Positions 1-5,745 are shown, numbered from the stretch's first letter. The stretch is 7,775 nt of DNA from Alistipes sp. (GCA_017380275.1 JAFOEH010000267.1:1-7775); one strand, 5' to 3'. Notes: generated from the letters alone by a model not told the origin. Numbers and translations: made by a program.

Positions 1-61
1 ATTCAAACCTGTAACCGCTTGATCCGTAGTCAAGTACTCTATTCAGTTGAGCTACGGAGCC
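1..61 (-). tRNA. tRNA-Arg (anticodon ACG), 3' end cut off by the window edge
   Basis: Read on the minus strand from 61 down to 1, the bases fold as the first 60 standard positions of a tRNA: acceptor 5' strand GGCTCCG, TA, D stem GCTC/GAGT around a 9-nt D loop, anticodon stem CTTGA/TCAAG around the loop CTACGGA, a 5-nt variable region CGGTT, T-stem 5' strand ACAGG and T loop TTTGAAT. The 3' half of the T stem, the acceptor 3' strand and CCA position lie outside. The anticodon ACG reads CGN arginine codons; in bacteria A34 of this tRNA is converted to inosine by TadA (family knowledge). Two tertiary pairs differ from the usual form: position 19 is A instead of G and position 56 is T instead of C, and positions 15 and 48 are A and T. 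The changes are mutually compensating, which argues for a functional gene. Confidence 0.93.
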
Positions 62-79
62 ATTTGCTGATTGCGAGTG

Positions 80-111
80 CAAATATACGGCACTTTTTCT
101 TTTTATGCAAA
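80..111 (-). promoter_or_regulatory. Bacteroidetes-type promoter of the tRNA-Arg gene
   Basis: On the minus strand a TTTG element (111-108) is followed after exactly 20 nt by TATATTTG (87-80). This fits the -33 TTTG / -7 TAnnTTTG consensus of the primary sigma factor of Bacteroides and relatives, whose spacing is about 19-21 nt. The -7 box ends 18 nt before the mature tRNA 5' end at 61, leaving a short leader for RNase P to remove. All fixed consensus positions match. Confidence 0.85.
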
Positions 112-199
112 TCTTTTTCGACTTTTTTTCAAACCATTTTCTCATCCCGCGCCAAACTCACTGATTTGCACACAATTCTACACCATTGCTAAAATTCTC

Positions 200-1252
200 C
201 TACTGCGCGAAAATATGCTCCAACTCGTGCAGCAGAGCCTCGCCGTAGAGATTGCGGGCTACGATCACGCCCTCGGGCGAGATCAGGTAATTGGCAGGAA
301 TCGTATGCAGACCATATACATTTACAGCCGAGCCCTCCTCGTCAACGCGGTCGATGGCATTGGTCCAGAGCAGGCGATTCTGCTCGACGTAGCTGCGCCA
401 GCGCTGCTCGTCGCTATCGAGCGATACGGCACACACCTCAAAACCTCGGATGGCGTAGCGCTCGTAGGCCTGTTGCAAGAGGGGCATCTGCTCCAGGCAG
501 GGTTCGCACCACGTTGCCCAGAAGTCGAGCAGCACCCAGCGGCCGCGACACACCTCCTCGAGCGTGGCGGGACCTGTGGTGGTCGTGAGCTGAAGATCTA
601 CAAAGGGGCGGCCGACCTCGGTAAGAGCCACCACCTCGATATATTCGGCAAACTGGCGCATCGGGGCAAGGGCCTGCATCTGGGGCGAGAACTGGCCCAT
701 ACGCACGCGCATATCCTCGGCCGACAGCGTGAGTGACTCCTGCTCAAGGAAGAGCTCCACGCCGACGATATTATCCAGATTGTCCGAGATACCCGTAAAG
801 AGAATATCCTGATAACGTGCCGCGAGCATCTCATACTCTTCCATATAGCTCTCGGCCTCGGGATCGAGTTCCATAAGGCGGCGGGCCGTATCCGAGAGGC
901 GTTGCACGATGAGGTTGTATTTGTCGTTCATCGGGCCGCCCTCGGCAATGTATCCGCCCGTAGAGAGGGCTCGCAACGTGAGGGGTTCACTCTCGGTAAG
1001 GAGCATCGCCAGAGCGTTGCCGTTATCGTCGCAGACGAAGGCCGTCGTAGGCTCCTCTACCCTACCGCGCAGGCGGAAGCGATTGGAGCGATCGACCGTA
1101 GCAACGGCGATGGTGTCGGTGGAGGTGTTCTGCACGACGAGATAGACCTCGTGGGCGGCATTTTGCGTAAGCCGACCCGAGATGTCGAACCGTACACCGC
1201 TCGAACAGGAGCAGAGCACAAGCAGGGATATGATGGATAGAAACTGTTTCAT
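200..1252 (-). CDS. thioredoxin-fold lipoprotein (redoxin/TlpA-like, with N-terminal DUF4369-like domain)
   Basis: Probable thiol-disulfide oxidoreductase anchored in the envelope, 350 residues. The N-terminus is a lipoprotein signal (MKQFLSIISLLVLCSC), with Cys16 as the most likely lipidated residue. The mature start has no run of acidic residues like the Bacteroidetes surface-export signal, so a periplasmic position is likely (inference). Residues about 20-110 resemble the beta-rich DUF4369 domain often fused to such redoxins; about 110-205 is helical. The C-terminal thioredoxin domain (about 215-350) has the active-site motif WCEPC (Cys249, Cys252) and the cis-proline segment HTIPANYL (Pro319). 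Such lipoproteins reduce or isomerise disulfides of exported proteins; the partner is unknown. An ATG three codons earlier (1261) lies on the predicted transcription start, so I prefer the ATG at 1252. The gene has its own promoter and is separated from the receptor gene upstream by a terminator. No hairpin terminator is visible after its TAG stop; 71-199 is T-rich and otherwise empty. Confidence 0.9.
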   Translation of the reverse strand: MKQFLSIISLLVLCSCSSGVRFDISGRLTQNAAHEVYLVVQNTSTDTIAVATVDRSNRFRLRGRVEEPTTAFVCDDNGNALAMLLTESEPLTLRALSTGGYIAEGGPMNDKYNLIVQRLSDTARRLMELDPEAESYMEEYEMLAARYQDILFTGISDNLDNIVGVELFLEQESLTLSAEDMRVRMGQFSPQMQALAPMRQFAEYIEVVALTEVGRPFVDLQLTTTTGPATLEEVCRGRWVLLDFWATWCEPCLEQMPLLQQAYERYAIRGFEVCAVSLDSDEQRWRSYVEQNRLLWTNAIDRVDEEGSAVNVYGLHTIPANYLISPEGVIVARNLYGEALLHELEHIFAQ

Positions 1253-1265
1253 AGCGTGCATTACG

Positions 1266-1296
1266 CAAATATAGAGAAAAATTGATTTACGCGCAA
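1266..1296 (-). promoter_or_regulatory. Bacteroidetes-type promoter of the thioredoxin-like gene
   Basis: On the minus strand TTG (1296-1294) is followed after 20 nt by TATATTTG (1273-1266), the same -7 box and spacer as the tRNA promoter at 80-111. The -33 element is GTTG instead of TTTG. The predicted transcript start is about 1258-1262, at or just before the first possible ATG (1261), so the message has almost no leader. This supports independent expression of the lipoprotein gene. Confidence 0.75.
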
Positions 1297-1349
1297 CCGC
1301 GCGGGGCTTTTATTAATAACGCAACGGGGAGTATATTATTTTGGGCAGT

Positions 1350-1391
1350 AAAAAAAATAGTCTGGCCGCAGGTAGCAACCAGACTATTTTT
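1350..1391 (-). terminator. intrinsic terminator of the receptor gene
   Basis: A perfect 13-bp inverted repeat (1353-1365 and 1379-1391, core AATAGTCTGG/CCAGACTATT) encloses a 13-nt loop. Read on the minus strand it starts 24 nt after the receptor's TAA stop and runs into eight T residues (1357-1350). The plus strand also ends in five T residues, but no plus-strand gene leads into it. It separates the receptor unit from the thioredoxin-like gene downstream. Confidence 0.88.
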
Positions 1392-1415
1392 ACGTTCCAA
1401 CGCTGTGCGTCAGGA

Positions 1416-3716
1416 TTACAACGTAAACTTCACGCCGAGGAAGAACGTGCGGGGCATCATCGGGCCGAAGATATAGACCGAGTCGCGGAAAGCGCCGCGA
1501 TCAATGTCGTTCTGATATGAGTCGAGGAAGTTCTTGACACCGCCGTTGACCTCCAGACCGATGGTGTTAGTCAGCTGGAAGTTATAGCTCAGCTTCAGAC
1601 CCAAATCCCAGAACGAAGGGGTGAGTTCCGAGCGGTCGGCCTCGATATAGCCGGCGTTGTGCTGAACGAGCATCTGGCCCGTGTAGTTACCAAAGAGCGA
1701 AGCCTTGAACTTGCGCGTCAGGTTGGCCGATGCGGTGAAGTAGGCGTAGTGGTCGGGCGTACGGAACATACGGCGCACAGCCTCGACATTATCCGACCAC
1801 TCCTCGGGCTCGTTGTAGTGGCTGCGCTGGAAGGTGTAGCCCGCCTGAAGCTCGAACACATCGGGAATACCCAACTTCAGCTCGGCATTCAGACCGCGCA
1901 CCTTTGCACCCGAGGCGTTGTAGCGCGTCTGGATGATGTAGCCCTCCTCATTCTCGCCCGTCTTGGCCAGCGCAAAGACATCGTCGAGCATCGTGTAGAA
2001 GCCCTCGATGAGAAGGTTGGCCTGCAACGTGCCGAAGTTGTGGTAGAGGTCGGCCGAGGCTGAGAAGCTGTGCGAGTACTCGGGCTTGAGGTTGGGATCG
2101 AGCTCGATGATCGACGACTGGTTATTCACCGCATCGATATGCAGATCCTCGTCGAATGCCTGCGGAGCGCGGTAGCCACTCGAGTAGCTCACGCGAAGGC
2201 CGACATTCTCGTGGGGGCTGTATCGCAGGTTGGCACGGGGCGAGAAGATCACCTTATCCATCATATTGTGCTTGTCGAGGCGGCCTCCGATGATGAAATT
2301 CACCTTCTCGCTCTGCCACTCGTTCTGGAGGTAGAGACCTGCCGTGCGAACGGTCTGCTCGATGGTGCGGCTGAAGCCCATCGAGTGGTCATTCAGGTCG
2401 TTATACGAATACTCAAATCCGACGGTAAACTGCGCAGGCAGGAAGAGGCACTTCTCGAAGACGTAGCTATACTGCGCACCGGCAACCAGCGTAAAGTCCT
2501 TAGTCTCGCCATAGGCATTGGGGTCTTTGCCCGTGCCGTAGTAGCTGTCGCGGCCGATACCCTGCGCCGAGGTGTAGAGATTTACGAAGTGGCGCGAGTT
2601 GGGCGAGAAGTAGTTCCAGCGGAGGCTACCACCGTTGATATTGTGATCGACCTGCTCGGCGATCTCGGCCATATGGGGCGGAAGGTCGATATTATCGCCA
2701 CCGCGACGGAACTCACTGATGTTGTGATACTCGGCGGTGAGTTTAGAGTGTGCCGAAGTCTTATAATAACCTCTAAAACCGAGCGTGCGCGAGAGCATAC
2801 TCGTAAGATCCATGAAGCCGTCGTCGTTGCGGTCGTAGGCATCACGATCCTTGACCATACCAAAGAGATAGACTCCTGCGCGGCGGTCGTCCGAGACGAA
2901 TGAGCCATTGAGCGAGGTATTGAACTCGGCATCGCCGCTCTCCATAATGTTGGTCGTATGGCCAAGCTGAAGCGAGTTGCGCAGGGGCTCCTTGGTGATG
3001 ATATTCACAACGCCACCGATAGCGTTCGAGCCGAAGAGTGCCGAGCCGCCACCGCGAATGACCTCAACGCGCTCGATCATCGCCACGGGCAACTGCTCAA
3101 GGCCATAGACACCCGCCAGCGACGAGAAGATAGGGCTCGAATCAAGAAGGATCTGCGAATATTGACCATCCAGACCGTTGATACGGAGCTGCACCGCACC
3201 GCAGTTGCCGCAGGTATTCTCCACGCGCAAGCCCGGCTGGAAGGCCATCGACTCGGCCAGATTGTTCGAGCCTGTGGTGTCGAAGAGCTTGGCCGAAGCG
3301 ACATTCACGATGGTGGCCGTAGCCTTCTTGTTGGTCTCGTTGCGGGTGGCTGAGACTACCACCTCGTCCATCGTGTGGGTGGCATCCGTCATCTCAAAGT
3401 TAAGCTCGATGGTCTTGCCCGCCTCCATACGAACGGTCTGCTCGACTGTCTCAAGGCCGATGGCCTCGGCAACGATCGTATGCTCACCAACGGGGAGATT
3501 CTTCAGGAAGAAGTGGCCCGAGGCATCGGCAACAAGGCCGATGGTGGTATCCTTGATGGTGATGGTTACAAAGGGGATGTGCTCGCGCGTCTGAGCGTGG
3601 ATGATATGTCCGTGAATGTTGGCGTCGGTGCCTCGGCGCTGAGCCGACAAATCGTCTGTTGAGCCTACACAAAGGGCCACAACAAGGGCTATGAATAGAA
3701 AAAATCGGGTTTTCAT
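1416..3716 (-). CDS. TonB-dependent outer-membrane receptor with CGNCG plug motif
   Basis: Outer-membrane active transporter powered by TonB-ExbBD, 766 residues, complete. In order: Sec signal peptide (about 1-25, ending LSAQ); a carboxypeptidase-regulatory-like beta-sandwich (about 33-110); a TonB-box-like stretch MDEVVVSATR (116-125); the plug (about 125-245) with RINGLDGQYSQILLDSSPIF and IERVEVIRGGGSALFGSNAI; then a 22-strand-type barrel ending GVKFTL. The plug carries CGNCG (Cys169, Cys172). An acidic loop DRNDDGFMD (295-303) resembles an EF-hand calcium loop. A YRAP motif (515-518) followed by DPNLKPE (540-546) recalls the YRAP/NPDL signature of haem receptors such as HmuR, but this occurs in other FepA/BtuB-type receptors, so the substrate is open: a metal, haem or a metal chelate. 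There is no SusD partner, which argues against glycan uptake. It follows a His-rich membrane protein by 78 bp and is probably co-transcribed with it; no promoter match is seen in the gap. The A-rich leader before the ATG is normal for the phylum. Confidence 0.93.
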   Translation of the reverse strand: MKTRFFLFIALVVALCVGSTDDLSAQRRGTDANIHGHIIHAQTREHIPFVTITIKDTTIGLVADASGHFFLKNLPVGEHTIVAEAIGLETVEQTVRMEAGKTIELNFEMTDATHTMDEVVVSATRNETNKKATATIVNVASAKLFDTTGSNNLAESMAFQPGLRVENTCGNCGAVQLRINGLDGQYSQILLDSSPIFSSLAGVYGLEQLPVAMIERVEVIRGGGSALFGSNAIGGVVNIITKEPLRNSLQLGHTTNIMESGDAEFNTSLNGSFVSDDRRAGVYLFGMVKDRDAYDRNDDGFMDLTSMLSRTLGFRGYYKTSAHSKLTAEYHNISEFRRGGDNIDLPPHMAEIAEQVDHNINGGSLRWNYFSPNSRHFVNLYTSAQGIGRDSYYGTGKDPNAYGETKDFTLVAGAQYSYVFEKCLFLPAQFTVGFEYSYNDLNDHSMGFSRTIEQTVRTAGLYLQNEWQSEKVNFIIGGRLDKHNMMDKVIFSPRANLRYSPHENVGLRVSYSSGYRAPQAFDEDLHIDAVNNQSSIIELDPNLKPEYSHSFSASADLYHNFGTLQANLLIEGFYTMLDDVFALAKTGENEEGYIIQTRYNASGAKVRGLNAELKLGIPDVFELQAGYTFQRSHYNEPEEWSDNVEAVRRMFRTPDHYAYFTASANLTRKFKASLFGNYTGQMLVQHNAGYIEADRSELTPSFWDLGLKLSYNFQLTNTIGLEVNGGVKNFLDSYQNDIDRGAFRDSVYIFGPMMPRTFFLGVKFTL

Positions 3717-3754
3717 TTAATTTAAGTTGTTATGTGAATACAATGAGCCGGCGC

Positions 3755-3792
3755 GTATGGAGAGTCCATACCCACACAAAGCCCTCGCGGGC
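3755..3792 (-). promoter_or_regulatory. two hairpins in the spacer between the His-rich and receptor genes
   Basis: Read as minus-strand RNA, the spacer holds GCCC-GCGA-GGGC (3792-3781), a 4-bp stem with a GNRA tetraloop, then GTATGG-ACTCT-CCATAC (3771-3755), a 6-bp stem. The first begins 2 nt after the TAA of the His-rich gene. Neither is followed by a T tract, so they are poor intrinsic terminators. They could block decay, mark a processing site, or set the ratio of the two proteins. No known riboswitch core is recognisable. Function is inference. Confidence 0.4.
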
Positions 3793-3794
3793 CT

Positions 3795-4163
3795 TTAGAA
3801 TTCAATAACAACGGGAGGTGCGCGAAGCGAGAAGTGAAGATCACAGCGCTGCAGAGTCTCGTAGCACGAATCGATGACTATGCGCAGGAATCGATAAATA
3901 GGATTTCCTACGGCAAAGCTTACAGTGGCGGCAAGGGCGATGTAGAGCGACAATTGTGCAATGACTTTGACCTGCTGCGTGGAGTGGCTATGGCTGGGGG
4001 CCTCGGCCGAGTCGGCGTAAAGGTGTGAATGGTATACGACATCTCCGTCGATGATGTGGCTGTGCGTAAACATCGTTACGCTGGCAACATACTCGATAAA
4101 GAGCACAAGTAGTAATACCGAGGGATTTATACTACGGATATGTCGAAATAACCCATTAACCAT
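3795..4163 (-). CDS. small His-rich membrane protein (three HSH motifs), putative metal-handling
   Basis: A 122-residue protein of no named function that I recognise only as similar to small His-rich proteins beside Bacteroidetes TonB receptors. A hydrophobic segment (about 14-32) follows a positively charged N-terminus (FRHIR). Next comes a His-rich loop (33-62) with HSH at 34-36, 45-47 and 58-60, then a second hydrophobic segment (about 66-86). The tail has Cys100, Cys107, His110 and the motif LRAPP (113-117). With the N-terminus inside, the loop would face the periplasm (inference), where paired histidines could bind Zn, Cu, Ni or a similar ion. I chose the ATG at 4163. A TTG at 4175 is in frame but lies inside the -7 promoter box, so it would not be in the mature message. 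The gene is first in a two-gene unit with the receptor, suggesting a shared role in uptake or sensing. It could instead act in signalling to a regulator. Confidence 0.8.
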   Translation of the reverse strand: MVNGLFRHIRSINPSVLLLVLFIEYVASVTMFTHSHIIDGDVVYHSHLYADSAEAPSHSHSTQQVKVIAQLSLYIALAATVSFAVGNPIYRFLRIVIDSCYETLQRCDLHFSLRAPPVVIEF

Positions 4164-4172
4164 TTGCGGTGG

Positions 4173-4180
4173 CAAAGATA
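4173..4180 (-). promoter_or_regulatory. -7 promoter element of the His-rich/receptor unit
   Basis: TATCTTTG on the minus strand (4180-4173) matches TAnnTTTG, ten bases before the ATG at 4163. The expected -33 position (about 4200-4203) holds no TTTG. The nearest TTTG (4217-4214) is 33 nt away, too far. A palindrome lies where the -33 element should be. A good -7 box with a missing -33 element is common in regulated promoters. Confidence 0.65.
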
Positions 4181-4194
4181 CTAATATTTATTAA

Positions 4195-4207
4195 AAGATA
4201 TTATCTT
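4195..4207. promoter_or_regulatory. 13-bp palindrome, candidate operator over the -33 region
   Basis: AAGATA-T-TATCTT is a perfect inverted repeat with one central base. It is centred 21 nt upstream of the -7 box of the His-rich/receptor unit, covering its -33 position, where a bound protein would block or recruit RNA polymerase. The AT-rich repeat has the size and style of a Fur/Zur- or winged-helix-type site, but I cannot assign a regulator and none is encoded here. The sequence around it is AT-rich, so chance must be considered. Confidence 0.45.
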
Positions 4208-4340
4208 AAAAGGCAAATTCACTACTTTATGGGATAGCGACAGAGGGTGGTAACAGATTTTGGGGATGGGGCTCCAGCAAGGGGGAAAGACGGGTATGTA
4301 GGCTGAAAAAATCGGGACTGGTCGATGGAAATCTTGAAAA

Positions 4341-4371
4341 TTGTATTAACTTCACACGTTAATTAGACCTA
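4341..4371 (+). promoter_or_regulatory. possible weak promoter of the acetyltransferase operon with an inverted repeat in its spacer
   Basis: TTG (4341-4343), a 20-nt gap and TAGACCTA (4364-4371) have the right geometry for a Bacteroidetes promoter, but the -7 box matches TAnnTTTG poorly (TA plus one later base). The gap contains ATTAAC-N7-GTTAAT (4345-4363), a perfect 6-bp inverted repeat that could be an operator. No better match to the consensus was found on the plus strand between 4208 and 4400. That stretch otherwise holds a purine-rich segment (about 4255-4320) with no gene. Confidence 0.25.
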
Positions 4372-4400
4372 AAACCTCAATACCCCATAAACTACAACGT

Positions 4401-4838
4401 ATGAATGAGTATTCGATTGAACGCATAAAACTCCCGATGCAGGAGCTCGTTGGGCCGATTCGCCATCTGCTAGGACAGCTTACAACCAAAGAGGTGGAGT
4501 TCGATTTGGAGGCACTGGAGCGCATCGTGCAGAGCCCCTCGTCTGAGCTGTTCATCCTGCGCGGAGAGGAGGTTGTGGGGATGCTCACGATCGGAATCTA
4601 CTCCTCACCCACGGGACGCAAGGTGTGGGTGGAGGATGTTGTAGTGGATAGCCGCTGGCGTGGACAGGGCCTCGGGCGAGAGCTGATCAACGAGGCGATT
4701 AAATACTGCCAGCGAGAACTTGCACCCTGCACGCTGATGCTGACATCGAATCCCGCGCGCATAGAGGCCAACGAGCTATATCGCACGAGCGGATTCGAGC
4801 CCAAACATACCAACGTATATAAATACGACTGCCTATGA
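4401..4838 (+). CDS. GNAT-family N-acetyltransferase
   Basis: A cytoplasmic acetyltransferase of 145 residues, the usual size for a single GNAT domain, transferring acetyl from acetyl-CoA to an unknown amine. The core strand VEDVVVD (77-83) leads into the acetyl-CoA pyrophosphate-binding loop RGQGLG (87-92), which fits the R/Q-x-x-G-x-G/A signature of motif A. The following helix is RELINEAIKYC. Motif B is LTSNPARIEANELYRTSGF (114-132), with Tyr127 at the position that often acts as general acid, ending in the family's GF turn. There is no signal peptide. It is the first gene of a three-gene operon: its TGA overlaps the next ATG as ATGA, so the two are probably translationally coupled. The substrate cannot be predicted; small-molecule amines, amino acids or protein N-termini are all possible. 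Confidence 0.92.
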   Translation: MNEYSIERIKLPMQELVGPIRHLLGQLTTKEVEFDLEALERIVQSPSSELFILRGEEVVGMLTIGIYSSPTGRKVWVEDVVVDSRWRGQGLGRELINEAIKYCQRELAPCTLMLTSNPARIEANELYRTSGFEPKHTNVYKYDCL

Positions 4839-5743
4839 ATAGAAAAACATTCCTAAAGACCACAGCGGCAACGCTGCTCGCAACGAGCGTAGAGGGGTTG
4901 CAGGCAAAGGGGTTTGCCGCGGCAACACCCCCTTCGGAGGGGTTGCAGGTGCGATTTCTCGGAACGGGTGCCGCCGACTGGAAGGGGCGTGATGAGCGAG
5001 GCGAGCATCGCCGCCTATCGAGCATCCTGCTCGATGACAGCATCTTCATCGACCTCACGGCGACAAACCTTGAGATGATACCCGCCGAGGCGCATCCCGA
5101 AACGATATTCTACACCCACTCGCACGGCGACCACTACCACCCTGCATCGGCTCTGCAAGCTGGCGTCAAACGTGTCTATTTGGGCCAGACGTGGTACGAT
5201 ATTGCAAAGGCCGATTTTCAGCGTGCGGCAACGCAGGCCGAAGTGCCTATGCCCAAAATAATACCGCTCTATGTCGGGCAGAAGGTCTATGTGGGCGATG
5301 TGGCTATCACGCCGCTACCGGCCAGCCACGCGACGGGTTATCAGTTCGAGCAGACGCTGATGTATCTTATCGAGAAGCAGGGCGTAAGACTGATCTACGC
5401 CACCGACACGGGCGGCATACCTGCCGTTGCGGCACGATTGGCGGGAATTGATGCACACGAAAAGCCGGGGAATCCCATCACGGCACTCATTATGGAGGCG
5501 ACGATGGGCATTGGCTACGACGATGACTTCCGCTCCTTCACACACACCAGTGTTGCAGGCGTGGAGCGCGTTGTGCGCGTTCTGGAGAAGACCAAGCGCT
5601 ACACCCCAGCGGCTAATCAGCCCGTTTATCTTACACATATGGCCCGCACACTGCACGGCACGCAGGCCGAGCTGGACAGGGATTTACCCAAGCCCTTGCG
5701 CGCGGCACGCGATGGCGAGGTTGTTATCTTTAAGGCGAAATAG
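4835..5743 (+). CDS. exported metallo-beta-lactamase-fold hydrolase
   Basis: A metal-dependent hydrolase of 302 residues. The MBL signature HSHGDH is at 95-100 (H95, H97, D99, H100), with further likely metal ligands His165 (in PASHATG), Asp191 (in YATDTGG) and His268 (in LTHMAR). The opening strand VRFLGTGAADW (39-49) resembles the RNase Z/PhnP-like branch of the fold, whose members cut phosphodiesters. This suggests a phosphodiesterase or related hydrolase, but the substrate is unknown. The N-terminus MNRKTFLKTTAATLLATS looks like a Tat signal with RK in place of the twin arginines, so export folded with its metals is likely but unproven. Residues 20-39 form a low-constraint linker encoded by repetitive DNA. 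The gene overlaps the GNAT gene by four bases and is followed after 2 nt by a lipoprotein hydrolase, so all three are probably made together. Confidence 0.9.
   Translation: MNRKTFLKTTAATLLATSVEGLQAKGFAAATPPSEGLQVRFLGTGAADWKGRDERGEHRRLSSILLDDSIFIDLTATNLEMIPAEAHPETIFYTHSHGDHYHPASALQAGVKRVYLGQTWYDIAKADFQRAATQAEVPMPKIIPLYVGQKVYVGDVAITPLPASHATGYQFEQTLMYLIEKQGVRLIYATDTGGIPAVAARLAGIDAHEKPGNPITALIMEATMGIGYDDDFRSFTHTSVAGVERVVRVLEKTKRYTPAANQPVYLTHMARTLHGTQAELDRDLPKPLRAARDGEVVIFKAK
4892..4949. repeat. 13-bp direct repeat with nested hairpins inside the hydrolase signal/linker region
   Basis: GAGGGGTTGCAGG occurs at 4892-4904 and 4937-4949, 45 nt apart and in the same reading frame (both encode EGLQ). 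Between them lie GGCAAA-GGGG-TTTGCC (4903-4918), a perfect 6-bp hairpin, and a C-rich stretch that pairs with the second copy around a TTCG tetraloop. It falls between signal peptide and mature domain, where added residues are tolerated. It may be a small palindromic insertion or a local duplication. Confidence 0.55.
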
Positions 5744-5745
5744 TT

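Noticed and set aside
71..736. Open plus-strand frame of 221 codons at the left edge
   Set aside because: It lies mostly opposite the thioredoxin-like gene, has no recognisable domain, and its first part runs through the tRNA promoter. Antisense openness from GC-rich codon use explains it.
1282..1476. Small plus-strand frame of 64 codons
   Set aside because: It spans the terminator hairpin and the end of the receptor gene; this is non-coding structure on one side and antisense on the other.
2070..2903. Open plus-strand frame of 277 codons
   Set aside because: It is wholly antisense to the TonB receptor; the translation is a Val/Ile/Arg/Glu-rich shadow with no motif and no promoter.
3717..3794. 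Cobalamin or other riboswitch before the TonB receptor
   Set aside because: The spacer is only 78 nt with two short hairpins; no conserved core such as the B12 box is visible, and a cobalamin riboswitch would need about 200 nt.
200..4163. A single three-gene operon: His-rich protein, receptor, thioredoxin lipoprotein
   Set aside because: A perfect 13-bp terminator with eight T residues and a separate consensus promoter lie between the receptor and the lipoprotein gene. A functional link remains possible but not as one transcript.
4164..4175. TTG start four codons upstream for the His-rich protein
   Set aside because: The TTG is the last part of the TATCTTTG -7 box, so it would be upstream of the transcript; the ATG at 4163 fits better.
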